A model generated the notes under the pieces. The model was not told the origin of the DNA. It searched no databases and saw nothing but the letters and a program-made list of their open reading frames with translations. The position numbers and the translations under genes were made by a program. Shown here in pieces: positions 1-5,581 of a DNA stretch of 8,600 nt (position 1 is the first letter of the stretch; each line of letters opens with the position of its first letter). The stretch comes from an uncultured Prosthecobacter sp. (GTDB lineage: Bacteria > Verrucomicrobiota > Verrucomicrobiia > Verrucomicrobiales > Verrucomicrobiaceae), in contig CANNUR010000116.1 of assembly GCA_947523045.1 (NCBI GenBank), forward strand, positions 1 through 8,600, given 5' to 3'.

Positions 1-1568
1 TCCGCGTGCCGGATGAGGCACCGGTCCTGCTCGATCTGCGGGCCATCGGCTACGACCTCGGCGACCTGAAGCCTGCCCTCGAGGCGGTCGAGATCATCGC
101 CCACAACGCCCGCTTCGACCTGCTCTGGCTGCGCGTGAAGTGCGGTCTGCGCGCCACACGTGTCTTCTGCACGCTCACAGCCTCCCGTCTGCTCACCGCC
201 GGCACCCAGCCCGGCAACGATCTGGACCGCTGCCTGGAGCGCCACCTCGCGGTAGCTCCTGCGCCGGACCTCAGCCGGTCGGACTGGGGTTCGATGTTCC
301 TCGCCGAGGATCAGCTCGCCTACGCCGCCCGCGATGTCACCCATCTGCACGCTCTGGCCGACAAGCTCTGGGGGGACCTGGAAGCGGACGCCCTGGATCG
401 GGTGGCCCGACTTGAGTTCGACCTCATTCCCGTGGTCGTCGACATGGAGACGGCTGGCATGGCCGTGGATAGGGACCGGCTGCAGAGCATCGAGGCCAAG
501 GGCAGGGGACAGGCCGCGGAGATTGCCGCCCAGCTGCGCCAGAAATTCAACCTGCCCAAGCTCAACCCGGGCAGCCCCGCACAACTCCTGGAAGCGCTGC
601 AGGCAGCCGGCTTCGACCTGGCCAACACCAACGAGGACTCCCTCAAGGCCGCGTCCGACGACGACATCATCCCCCTCATCCTGGCCTTCCGCAGTGCCGA
701 AAAGCTCGCTCAGCAGGCGACCTCGCTTCTGGAGAGCATCCAGGCGGATGGTCGTATCCATGGGCGGTTTGATCCCACGGGCACGGCCACGGGGCGATTC
801 TCCTCCAAGGAACCCAACCTCCAGAACATCGGCCGCGGCGATCTGCGCACCTGCTTCATCCCGGCCCCCGGTCACAAGCTGATCGTGGCCGACTACTCCC
901 AGATCGAGCTGCGGGCCGCTGCGGTGATCGCGGGTGAGACCAAGATGATCGCTGCCTACCAAGCCGGTGTGGACCTCCACCGCCAGACCGCGGCCGAGGT
1001 GCTGGGCAAGAGCTTGGATGAGGTGACCAAGGAAGACCGGCAAATCAGCAAAAGTTGTAATTTTGGTTTGGTTTACGGCCAGAGCGCACCCGGCCTAGTC
1101 CGCTATGCGGCCTCCAGCTACGGGGTCGACCTGGAACTCGACCAGGCGGAGCGCATCCGCCGGAAGTTCTTCCAGACCTACGACCGCCTCCGCCAGTGGC
1201 ATGGGGTGAGCCGCAACAAGGCCGACGCCGGTGCCCGCGAGGTTCGAACCCTGCTCGGCCGCCGCCGCCTCATCCCGGAAACCGCCTCGGAATGGGAGCG
1301 CTTCACCGCTCTGGTCAACACCCCTGTCCAAGGCAGTAGCGCCGATGGCATGAAGCAGGCCCTCGTGCTGCTGGGCGGCCGCCTGCCGGCCTCCGCGCGG
1401 ATCCTCTCCACGGTGCACGACGAAGTGATCGTCGAGGTGCCCGAGGAAGAAGCCCAGGCCGTCCTCGGGCTGGTTCAGTCCACGTTGGTGGAAGCGATGG
1501 CTGCCCTCTTCCCGCAGGTGCCCATCGAGGTGGAAGCGGGCGTGTGTGCTCACTGGGGCGAGAAATGA
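1..1568 (+). CDS. Family A DNA polymerase (DNA polymerase I type) with 3'-5' exonuclease domain, 5'-truncated by window
   Basis: Template-directed DNA synthesis with proofreading, probably replicating or repairing the mobile element. The frame is open from the window edge; counting residues from the GTG at 6, 520 are visible. The exonuclease part shows Exo II (H33-N-A-R-F-D38) and Exo III (Y106-A-A-R-D110). Exo I (DxE) should lie about 70 residues before D38, so the true start is upstream of the window and the GTG at 6 is only an internal codon. The polymerase part has motif A (D296-Y-S-Q-I-E301-L-R), motif B (R345, K349, F353, Y357-G358) and motif C (V470-H471-D472-E473), plus the thumb/palm T-G-R-F-S-S near 262-267. 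All catalytic carboxylates are present, so it looks active. F353 sits where E. coli Pol I has F762. Whether a 5' nuclease domain exists cannot be seen; phage and plasmid versions usually lack it. The stop overlaps the next start (ATGA). Confidence 0.95.
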   Translation, partial: RVPDEAPVLLDLRAIGYDLGDLKPALEAVEIIAHNARFDLLWLRVKCGLRATRVFCTLTASRLLTAGTQPGNDLDRCLERHLAVAPAPDLSRSDWGSMFLAEDQLAYAARDVTHLHALADKLWGDLEADALDRVARLEFDLIPVVVDMETAGMAVDRDRLQSIEAKGRGQAAEIAAQLRQKFNLPKLNPGSPAQLLEALQAAGFDLANTNEDSLKAASDDDIIPLILAFRSAEKLAQQATSLLESIQADGRIHGRFDPTGTATGRFSSKEPNLQNIGRGDLRTCFIPAPGHKLIVADYSQIELRAAAVIAGETKMIAAYQAGVDLHRQTAAEVLGKSLDEVTKEDRQISKSCNFGLVYGQSAPGLVRYAASSYGVDLELDQAERIRRKFFQTYDRLRQWHGVSRNKADAGAREVRTLLGRRRLIPETASEWERFTALVNTPVQGSSADGMKQALVLLGGRLPASARILSTVHDEVIVEVPEEEAQAVLGLVQSTLVEAMAALFPQVPIEVEAGVCAHWGEK

Positions 1569-2131
1569 AAAGAGACGCTCACATGATCGACGACGAGGAC
1601 AGCTTCGAAGACCCCTATCCGCACCGGCAACGGGAGCAGGACGAGGTCTATCGCCGGGAATACAAACTGTGGATCGATTCGCTGCCCGCGGAGCAACGTC
1701 ATCAGCTCCGGGAACTCGGCCTGGACAAGGCTTACCTTCCCTCCGGCTCAGGCGGTGCAACCAAGGACGCGGCGGAGTCCTCCCGCGCGCGCTGCGAGGC
1801 CGCAGAACCAACTGAGCCCGCTCCTGCAGGCGAGGCGTTGCCTTCCGAACAGCTCCACGAACTGCTACGCCGCCTGGTGGGCGAGATGGTCAGCCAGGCC
1901 AACGCCCGCCTCTCGCTCGAATGCCTCGCCCTGGTCACCGGCCTTGCCTACGAGGGCGACTCGATGACCGAGATCGCCAAGCGCCACGATGTGACCCGGG
2001 CCGCCGTGAGCAAGCGCTGCGTTGAGTTGACGCAAGCCCTCAATCTGAACCCCAGCCGCGCCATGCGCTCCCTGCTGGCCCGCAAGAGCTACAGCAAGGC
2101 CCGCTACGAACGACTTCGCCGCATCCCATGA
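1565..2131 (+). CDS. Sigma-70 region 4-like helix-turn-helix protein
   Basis: Probable DNA-binding regulator of 188 residues; no closer family recognised. The N-terminal half is charged and acidic (D/E-rich in residues 8-30, then an Ala/Glu/Pro-rich linker at about 62-92), suggesting a flexible or partner-binding segment. The C-terminal half (about 95-188) is helical, with a clear helix-turn-helix at about 133-155 (S-M-T-E-I-A-K-R-H-D-V-T-R-A-A-V-S-K-R) and a basic tail. This resembles sigma-factor region 4 but lacks region 2, so it is not a full sigma factor. The ATG at 1565 is preferred over a GTG at 1544 because it forms an ATGA overlap with the polymerase stop and has a GGGGCGAG Shine-Dalgarno-like stretch just upstream. 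An internal ATG at 1583 is another possibility. Its own stop overlaps the next ATG, so it sits in the middle of a translationally coupled operon. Confidence 0.8.
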   Translation: MKRDAHMIDDEDSFEDPYPHRQREQDEVYRREYKLWIDSLPAEQRHQLRELGLDKAYLPSGSGGATKDAAESSRARCEAAEPTEPAPAGEALPSEQLHELLRRLVGEMVSQANARLSLECLALVTGLAYEGDSMTEIAKRHDVTRAAVSKRCVELTQALNLNPSRAMRSLLARKSYSKARYERLRRIP

Positions 2132-2805
2132 AATCCGCCGACCGCAAAATCACCCTCACCCGCACCGGCCTCGACATCCGTCAGAACCTCAGTTTTGAGG
2201 AATGGAAGGGCATGGCCGCCCGGTTTGGCGCCGCCATGTCCAGTGCTGCCTTCGCCATCGGCGACTGGCTCGTGTATGGTGAAGACCACTTTCGCGGGCA
2301 ACAGCGGCTCCCGGGCTTTGAGGAGCAGACGAGCCCCCGAGGCAAGGTGAGCGCCGAAATCTACGAGGAAGCGCTTCGGCTCACGGGTTTGGATCGCTCC
2401 ACCCTCTGCACCTACGCCTACGTGGCCAGGCGGGTGCCGCCCTCGATGCGCAACGAACAACTCTCCTGGGAGCATCACAAGGCGGTGGCCAAGCTCGAAG
2501 AAACCGAGCAGCAGCGCTGGCTCAAGATCGCCCTTGAGGAGGCAGACGAGGAGACCGGAGCCGTGCCCACCCGTCGCCTGCGCAAAAGCATCATCGCCGG
2601 CCGCCTGCTCAAGCCCGATGAGATGTTCATGGACCAGGCCGACCGCGGCCGCCTCAACCACATTCCCTTTCTCAACCGCCTCAACGCCTGGTGGGCGCAG
2701 ATGAAGGCCAACGGCTGGCTCAAGAGGGCCACCCGCGAACAGAAACAGACCCTCGCGCGCGACCTGCACATGGTCACTCGCATCATTCAAGAACTCGAAT
2801 CCTGA
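2128..2805 (+). CDS. LmbU-like DNA-binding protein
   Basis: A 225-residue protein whose first two thirds match the pattern I know from LmbU-type regulators (named after the lincomycin cluster activator) and related phage/plasmid proteins. These features are L-S-F-E-E-W at 21-26, G-D-W-L-x-Y-G at 45-51, T-G-L-D-x-S-T-L at 86-93, V-A-R-R-V-P at 99-104, and L-S-W-E-H-H near 112-117 followed by W-L at 131-132. The last 90 residues (helical, basic, W188-W189) are unassigned. The expected role is sequence-specific DNA binding, either transcription control or recognition of an origin/partition-like site; which one is inference. No Shine-Dalgarno precedes the ATG. Translation probably depends on re-initiation from the ATGA overlap with the upstream gene, so the two products should be made in linked amounts. 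The stop is followed after 8 nt by the next gene. Confidence 0.7.
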   Translation: MKSADRKITLTRTGLDIRQNLSFEEWKGMAARFGAAMSSAAFAIGDWLVYGEDHFRGQQRLPGFEEQTSPRGKVSAEIYEEALRLTGLDRSTLCTYAYVARRVPPSMRNEQLSWEHHKAVAKLEETEQQRWLKIALEEADEETGAVPTRRLRKSIIAGRLLKPDEMFMDQADRGRLNHIPFLNRLNAWWAQMKANGWLKRATREQKQTLARDLHMVTRIIQELES

Positions 2806-2813
2806 CCCTCCCC

Positions 2814-3053
2814 ATGGAAACTGACCAACCCCTTCAAGATCAAGCCCTCGATCACGTTCGTGAACTGCTCGCCACACACTGGCGCGAAGCCAAGGACTCT
2901 GCCGATGAGGACGGCAAGTTCGCCATCGGCCTGCGCATCACGGTCCAGAACGGCGCTCCGGCCAAGCTCAAGGTGAAGTGCAGCATCAGCAAAACGATCA
3001 CCGATGAGATCGAGAGCCAGGTCGAGGACCCGGACCAGATGACGCTGCTGTAG
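2814..3053 (+). CDS. Small acidic hypothetical protein with acidic/hydrophobic C-terminal tail
   Basis: A 79-residue protein, function unknown. Residues 1-33 are helical and acidic. Residues 35-60 alternate as a beta-type segment (K35-F-A-I-G-L-R-I-T-V, then K51-L-K-V-K-C-S-I-S). The tail is acidic and ends D72-P-D-Q-M-T-L-L. Phage genomes often carry small conserved proteins of this shape beside replication genes. An acidic tail ending in hydrophobic residues recalls the protein-recruiting tip of single-stranded DNA-binding proteins, but no OB fold can be claimed from sequence alone. The frame is open further upstream into the previous gene. The ATG at 2814 was chosen because it follows the previous stop by 8 nt, although no good Shine-Dalgarno is visible, which again suggests coupling. 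It is the last gene of the four-gene operon. Confidence 0.65.
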   Translation: METDQPLQDQALDHVRELLATHWREAKDSADEDGKFAIGLRITVQNGAPAKLKVKCSISKTITDEIESQVEDPDQMTLL

Positions 3054-3077
3054 AGACCATAAGGATCTGCTGGGGAC

Positions 3078-3093
3078 TTGACTGTCGGGTCAA
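3078..3093. repeat. Short inverted repeat TTGAC-N6-GTCAA before the HNH gene
   Basis: TTGAC at 3078-3082 and GTCAA at 3089-3093 form a perfect 5-bp dyad in the 59-nt gap between the small acidic gene and the HNH gene. It could be a small operator or part of a promoter, since the left arm reads like a -35 box. No well-spaced -10 box was found. The arms are short enough to occur by chance. Confidence 0.25.
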
Positions 3094-3112
3094 CCGATTG
3101 TCCTTCAAATGC

Positions 3113-3835
3113 ATGCCAATTGCACCAGCCAAAATCTTCGACCGCAAAGAGCAAAAAGCCGCATTCTTCCGGTGGTTGCAAACGCACGCAGATGCGTTTG
3201 TTCTGAACTTTCCAAGTAGCGGGCGTAATGCCAGCAACAACCTCGTCTTCCATCGAGCTCGCTGCAAAACGCTTCTCACTCGAAGCTTTCCAACACCGAC
3301 TTACCATAAGGTTTGCGATCCTTCTCTTGGCTCACTGATTCAGTGGGCGGAAGATAATCGCGCATTCAAAAACCCTCCCTCGGCTCATGCTTGCGGTGAA
3401 TGCTTCAAAGGCGGTGAGTCCGAGTTCGACGAAGCCAAGGTCGCGGAGAACTGGATCCCCGAGGCCGTTGATCACAGTCCGCCGGAAAAAGTTGAAGTGA
3501 CCATTCTCAGAATCAGTAGGGACACTGCGCTTGCGAAACGGATCAAGGTCCTTCATGGCGGAAAATGTCAGCTCTGCAACGTGCAGATCGCTCTGCCAAC
3601 TGGAGGCTACTACGCCGAAGCGCATCATCTGAAGCCCTTGGGATCACCTCATCAGGGACCGGACGTGGAATCCAATATCGTGTGTCTCTGTCCGAATTGC
3701 CATGCGACACTCGACTATGGTGTGCGAGAAATCGCAGTGGAGAACTTCCGTCGTGTCGATGGTCATCACATTGACGTTACGTTCGTGGAATACCACAACG
3801 AGAAGGTGTTCAGAGGTGTGCGGGCTAGAGGTTGA
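3113..3835 (+). CDS. HNH endonuclease with Cys-rich N-terminal domain
   Basis: Metal-dependent nuclease of 240 residues. The C-terminal HNH domain is complete: C152-x2-C155, the E-A-H-H-L-K-P-L-G strand (H171/H172), N188 in V-E-S-N-I-V, then C193-P-N-C196-H197. Catalysis would use H171 or H172, N188 and H197, with the four cysteines holding a structural zinc. Residues about 15-97 form a second module with spaced cysteines (C51, C68, C94, C97) and the pattern A-F-V-L-N ... L-V-F-H-R-A-R-C ... Y-H-K-V-C ... C-G-E-C. From memory this module recurs in front of other nuclease and helicase domains, perhaps as a substrate-binding part. The start is uncertain: neither ATG 3113 nor the in-frame TTG at 3098 has a good ribosome site. 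GC is about 51% over 3121-3240 against about 65% over 2521-2640, so the gene was probably acquired separately. A restriction, homing or defence role is possible. Confidence 0.85.
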   Translation: MPIAPAKIFDRKEQKAAFFRWLQTHADAFVLNFPSSGRNASNNLVFHRARCKTLLTRSFPTPTYHKVCDPSLGSLIQWAEDNRAFKNPPSAHACGECFKGGESEFDEAKVAENWIPEAVDHSPPEKVEVTILRISRDTALAKRIKVLHGGKCQLCNVQIALPTGGYYAEAHHLKPLGSPHQGPDVESNIVCLCPNCHATLDYGVREIAVENFRRVDGHHIDVTFVEYHNEKVFRGVRARG

Positions 3836-3850
3836 CTCCGCGCGCAGGCC

Positions 3851-4201
3851 ATGCCCCGCCTGCGCTACAGAGCTCCTCATTCGCCCTCCCGACTGGAGGA
3901 ACGCTTCCTGAGCCTCTGGAAACTGCTTGGAGGTCCGACCTTGGAGAGGGAGTTCCGCTTCCATCCTGAAAGGCGTTGGCGGGCCGATTTTGCGCTGGTG
4001 GAGGCCCGTGTGTTGATCGAGGTCGAGGGCGGCATCTGGGTGAACGGCCGCCACAACCGGGCTGCCGGCTTCAACGCTGACCTGGAGAAGTATCTGGAGG
4101 CGGGCCTTCTCGGCTGGCAGGTCTTCCGCCTCGGTCCGGATCAGATCACCCACGAGAACGTGAAACGCCTGCTGACGGTCTTATCGACGTTCCGGCGCTA
4201 G
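3851..4201 (+). CDS. Small PD-(D/E)XK-type nuclease (DUF559/Vsr-like fold)
   Basis: A 116-residue protein with the core of a restriction-endonuclease-like fold. It has a leading helix with E16/E17 (R-L-E-E-R-F), then W43-R-A-D46-F, then V54-L-I-E57-V-E59-G-G, then G66-R-H and a helix D77-L-E-K-Y leading to the strand G88-W-Q-V-F-R. D46, E57 and E59 are the expected metal ligands. Proteins of this length and pattern are common in phage and prophage replication/packaging regions and are usually annotated as hypothetical or as endodeoxyribonuclease-like. The substrate (nicked, branched or mismatched DNA) cannot be read from the sequence. It starts 15 nt after the HNH gene on the same strand and returns to the higher GC of the left operon. 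It may have been the original neighbour of that operon before the HNH gene arrived. It converges with the gene on the opposite strand. Confidence 0.75.
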   Translation: MPRLRYRAPHSPSRLEERFLSLWKLLGGPTLEREFRFHPERRWRADFALVEARVLIEVEGGIWVNGRHNRAAGFNADLEKYLEAGLLGWQVFRLGPDQITHENVKRLLTVLSTFRR

Positions 4202-4277
4202 ACCCCGAGAGGACCCGCAGGCCGACATTCAGCAGGCGTGACACAGGGTAGGGGAGTCTTGGAGCGGGTCAAGCCGG
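4202..4277. other. Convergent intergenic gap
   Basis: A 76-nt gap separates two convergent genes. I see no intrinsic terminator hairpin with a T-run for either strand, only a small direct repeat of GCAGGC (4217-4222 and 4232-4237). A change of strand between a phage-type nuclease and a terminase subunit is unusual and may mark a rearrangement point. Confidence 0.4.
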
Positions 4278-4874
4278 TCAGGAGCCTGAATGGAGAATGC
4301 TCAGGACCTCATCGATCGCCTTGCGGCTCTCAGTCTGGATCCCCGTGGCATCCAGGCCAGAGAGGATCGGCGGCAGTTCATTCTCGAACTTGTTCCGCAG
4401 CAGCTCCTTGGCCCTGCCGACCTGCCGGGTCCACGTCTGGCGAACTTCCTCGATGGCGACGTATTCGCGCTTCTTGACCGCCAGGCGCAGTTCCCGCTCC
4501 TCGACCTCGGCCAGGAGCTTGCGTGCCCGCAGGGCGGTTTCCTCGTCCGCGGCTGGGGCATCGCCCTTCAGATCGTGCCGGCTCATGAACTCGCGCCAGG
4601 CCGCGACCTCGTGAAAGCCGTTGGCGGCCGGCTTGGGGGCATCGGAACGTTTTCGCCAGTTCTGGATCGAGCGACGCGTCACCCCCAGGATGCGCGCCAG
4701 CTCGACGTAGTTCTCCGCCACCGTGGCTTGGGCCGGCCCGGATGAGGCTGCCATGCCCTGGAGCATGGCGCGTTCGGAGCGGCTCAAGTTGCCGCCCCGC
4801 TGGACGCGTTGGGCGAGGTTGGCGATGTCTCGGGTGAGCAGCTTGCGAGCGATGTCGGGCGAGATGGCGTCCAT
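4278..4874 (-). CDS. Phage terminase small subunit (Nu1-like DNA packaging protein)
   Basis: Probable DNA-recognition subunit of a phage packaging motor, 198 residues. A helix-turn-helix lies at 57-75 (V-E-L-A-R-I-L-G-V-T-R-R-S-I-Q-N-W-R-K), followed by the F-H-E-V-A-A-W-R-E-F segment typical of Nu1-like proteins. Next come a charged coiled-coil-like stretch (about 110-138, E-E-T-A-L-R-A-R-K ... R-E-L-R-L-A-V-K-K-R-E-Y) and a C-terminal helical tail. That order (winged HTH, then A-K-R-E-type coil) is the usual layout of small terminases that bind the pac/cos site. The start ATG is at 4874; the nearest purine-rich sequence (GGAGC) abuts it, so initiation may be weak. The large subunit should follow at lower coordinates, but only an opposite-strand nuclease is there, so this subunit is an orphan. 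arsR lies 44 nt upstream on the same strand. A non-phage HTH regulator remains possible. Confidence 0.7.
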   Translation of the reverse strand: MDAISPDIARKLLTRDIANLAQRVQRGGNLSRSERAMLQGMAASSGPAQATVAENYVELARILGVTRRSIQNWRKRSDAPKPAANGFHEVAAWREFMSRHDLKGDAPAADEETALRARKLLAEVEERELRLAVKKREYVAIEEVRQTWTRQVGRAKELLRNKFENELPPILSGLDATGIQTESRKAIDEVLSILHSGS

Positions 4875-4886
4875 GCTCCGGGGAGC
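4875..4886. repeat. Short palindrome directly upstream of the terminase start
   Basis: GCTCC-GG-GGAGC forms a 5-bp-arm hairpin immediately before the start codon of the terminase small subunit gene (read on the - strand). It contains the only purine-rich stretch that could serve as a ribosome site, so folding could mask initiation. The arms are short and chance occurrence is possible in GC-rich DNA. Confidence 0.3.
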
Positions 4887-4918
4887 CTGTCAAAGCCGCC
4901 TGATGTGGGAAGCTTGCC

Positions 4919-5278
4919 CTATGCGCGAAAGCTCGCCTGCGCCTTCCAGGCATCGGCCCCCAGCACCGAATCACAGGCAGCGGAAAGCTCAAAGGCGGTA
5001 TGCATCGAGGAAATCACCCCATGGAGCCTGTCGTCCAACCGGTAGAAGCAGAGGGAGCCACGGCGTTCGACCCTGAGCACACCGCACTCGCGCAGCAGTT
5101 TCAGGTGGTTGGAGAGGTTCGAGAGCTGCAGGTCCAGGATGGCGGCCAGATCGCTGACGCAGAGCGGGCGGTCGAGCAGTAGTGCCACGATCCGCCAGCG
5201 CGTGGGGTGGGCGAGAGCACTCAAAGGACGGAGGTTGGACTGCAAGGACATGGGGGCTGGCCCCGGGTGTGGCGTCAA
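4919..5278 (-). CDS. ArsR-family winged-helix transcriptional repressor
   Basis: Cytoplasmic dimeric repressor of the ArsR/SmtB family. Numbering from the internal ATG at 5251, the helix L-S-A-L-A-H-P-T-R-W-R-I at 10-21 is classic. The helix-turn-helix spans about 31-59 (C-V-S-D-L-A-A-I-L ... L-S-N-L-S-N-H-L-K-L-L-R-E-C-G-V-L), and the wing is V61-E-R-R-G-S-L-C-F-Y-R-L. The alpha-3 metal site of arsenic-sensing ArsR (C-V-C-D) reads C31-V-S-D here, so that classical thiolate site is absent. C56, C68 and C93 remain. The ligand is unknown and need not be a metal. I prefer the TTG at 5278 (119 residues) because CCTCCTCC at 5286-5293 gives GGAGGAGG exactly 7 nt upstream. The ATG at 5251 (110 residues) fits the conserved family start but lacks a ribosome site. 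No efflux, reductase or methyltransferase gene lies beside it; the next gene on its strand is the terminase subunit. Confidence 0.85.
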   Translation of the reverse strand: MTPHPGPAPMSLQSNLRPLSALAHPTRWRIVALLLDRPLCVSDLAAILDLQLSNLSNHLKLLRECGVLRVERRGSLCFYRLDDRLHGVISSMHTAFELSAACDSVLGADAWKAQASFRA

Positions 5279-5285
5279 AAGCCCC

Positions 5286-5293
5286 CCTCCTCC
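5286..5293 (-). promoter_or_regulatory. Strong Shine-Dalgarno (GGAGGAGG) for arsR TTG start
   Basis: Read on the - strand this is GGAGGAGG, 7 nt before an in-frame TTG at 5278. It is the best ribosome site in the window and is the reason for choosing the TTG over the ATG 27 nt further in. GC-rich sequence can produce such runs by chance. Confidence 0.5.
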
Positions 5294-5299
5294 GGGGAC

Positions 5300-5315
5300 T
5301 TCAGCAAATGCTGAA
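5300..5315. promoter_or_regulatory. Candidate ArsR operator: TTCAGCA-AA-TGCTGAA
   Basis: A perfect inverted repeat with 7-bp arms around a 2-bp centre lies 6 nt upstream of the arsR ribosome site. ArsR-family repressors bind such dyads in their own promoters, so autoregulation is the simplest reading. A weak promoter could overlap it on the - strand (TTGTCG at about 5335, 17 nt, then AGCATT inside the dyad). The binding assignment is inference from position and symmetry. Confidence 0.5.
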
Positions 5316-5406
5316 ATCCCGGAACGCATCGACAAGGTTGTTCAGTGCCAAGGCGATTCCGCGGCCTGAGGAGTTCAATCGACCACGGCGGCAGAGCCCA
5401 GTTGCG

Positions 5407-5581
5407 GTGGGAAAATGGAGCCGGCCCGAGTGCGTTTCAGCGTGCTTTTCCCACTTCCTTTCCCACCTCCGGCGTCGCTGAATCAGCCTTCATGGTGTGC
5501 ATTCAAACGATTGAATTGCAATGCTTAGCGAAAGCGTCCTGGGGAGCGACGGGCGAGGCGGAGAGCGAAAAAAGTGGGAAA
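5407..5581. repeat. Four GTGGGAAA motifs in alternating orientation
   Basis: GTGGGAAAA at 5407-5415 faces TTTTCCCAC at 5446-5454 (9-bp perfect inverted arms). A direct copy TTTCCCAC follows at 5459-5466, and GTGGGAAA in the first orientation is at 5574-5581. Four 8-9 bp copies in 175 nt exceed chance expectation by eye. They may be protein-binding iterons, recombinase arm sites or remnants of a mobile element end. Confidence 0.45.
5501..5516. repeat. Inverted repeat ATTCAA-ACGA-TTGAAT
   Basis: Perfect 6-bp arms around ACGA. Allowing one bulged A, the dyad extends outward through TGC...GCA (about 5498-5520). The half-site TTCAA partly resembles the TTCAG of the dyad beside arsR, so it could be a second, weaker operator. 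No gene start lies close to it. Confidence 0.3.

Noticed and set aside
1544..1567. GTG start at 1544 for the sigma-like gene
   Set aside because: It would overlap the polymerase by 25 nt without a ribosome site; the ATG at 1565 gives an ATGA overlap and a GGGGCGAG stretch upstream.
1095..1811. Long open frame on the - strand across the polymerase end (238 codons)
   Set aside because: Antisense shadow of a high-GC coding region; the + strand shows complete polymerase motifs and the - translation is low-complexity Arg/Pro/Gly-rich.
2104..2877. Long open frame on the - strand (257 codons) opposite the LmbU-like gene
   Set aside because: Overlaps the LmbU-like gene entirely; the + frame has recognisable family motifs and coupled start/stop, the - frame has none.
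4875..4895. TTGACA-like -35 box on the - strand before the terminase gene
   Set aside because: The matching -10 position would fall inside the coding sequence and shows no TATAAT-like sequence.
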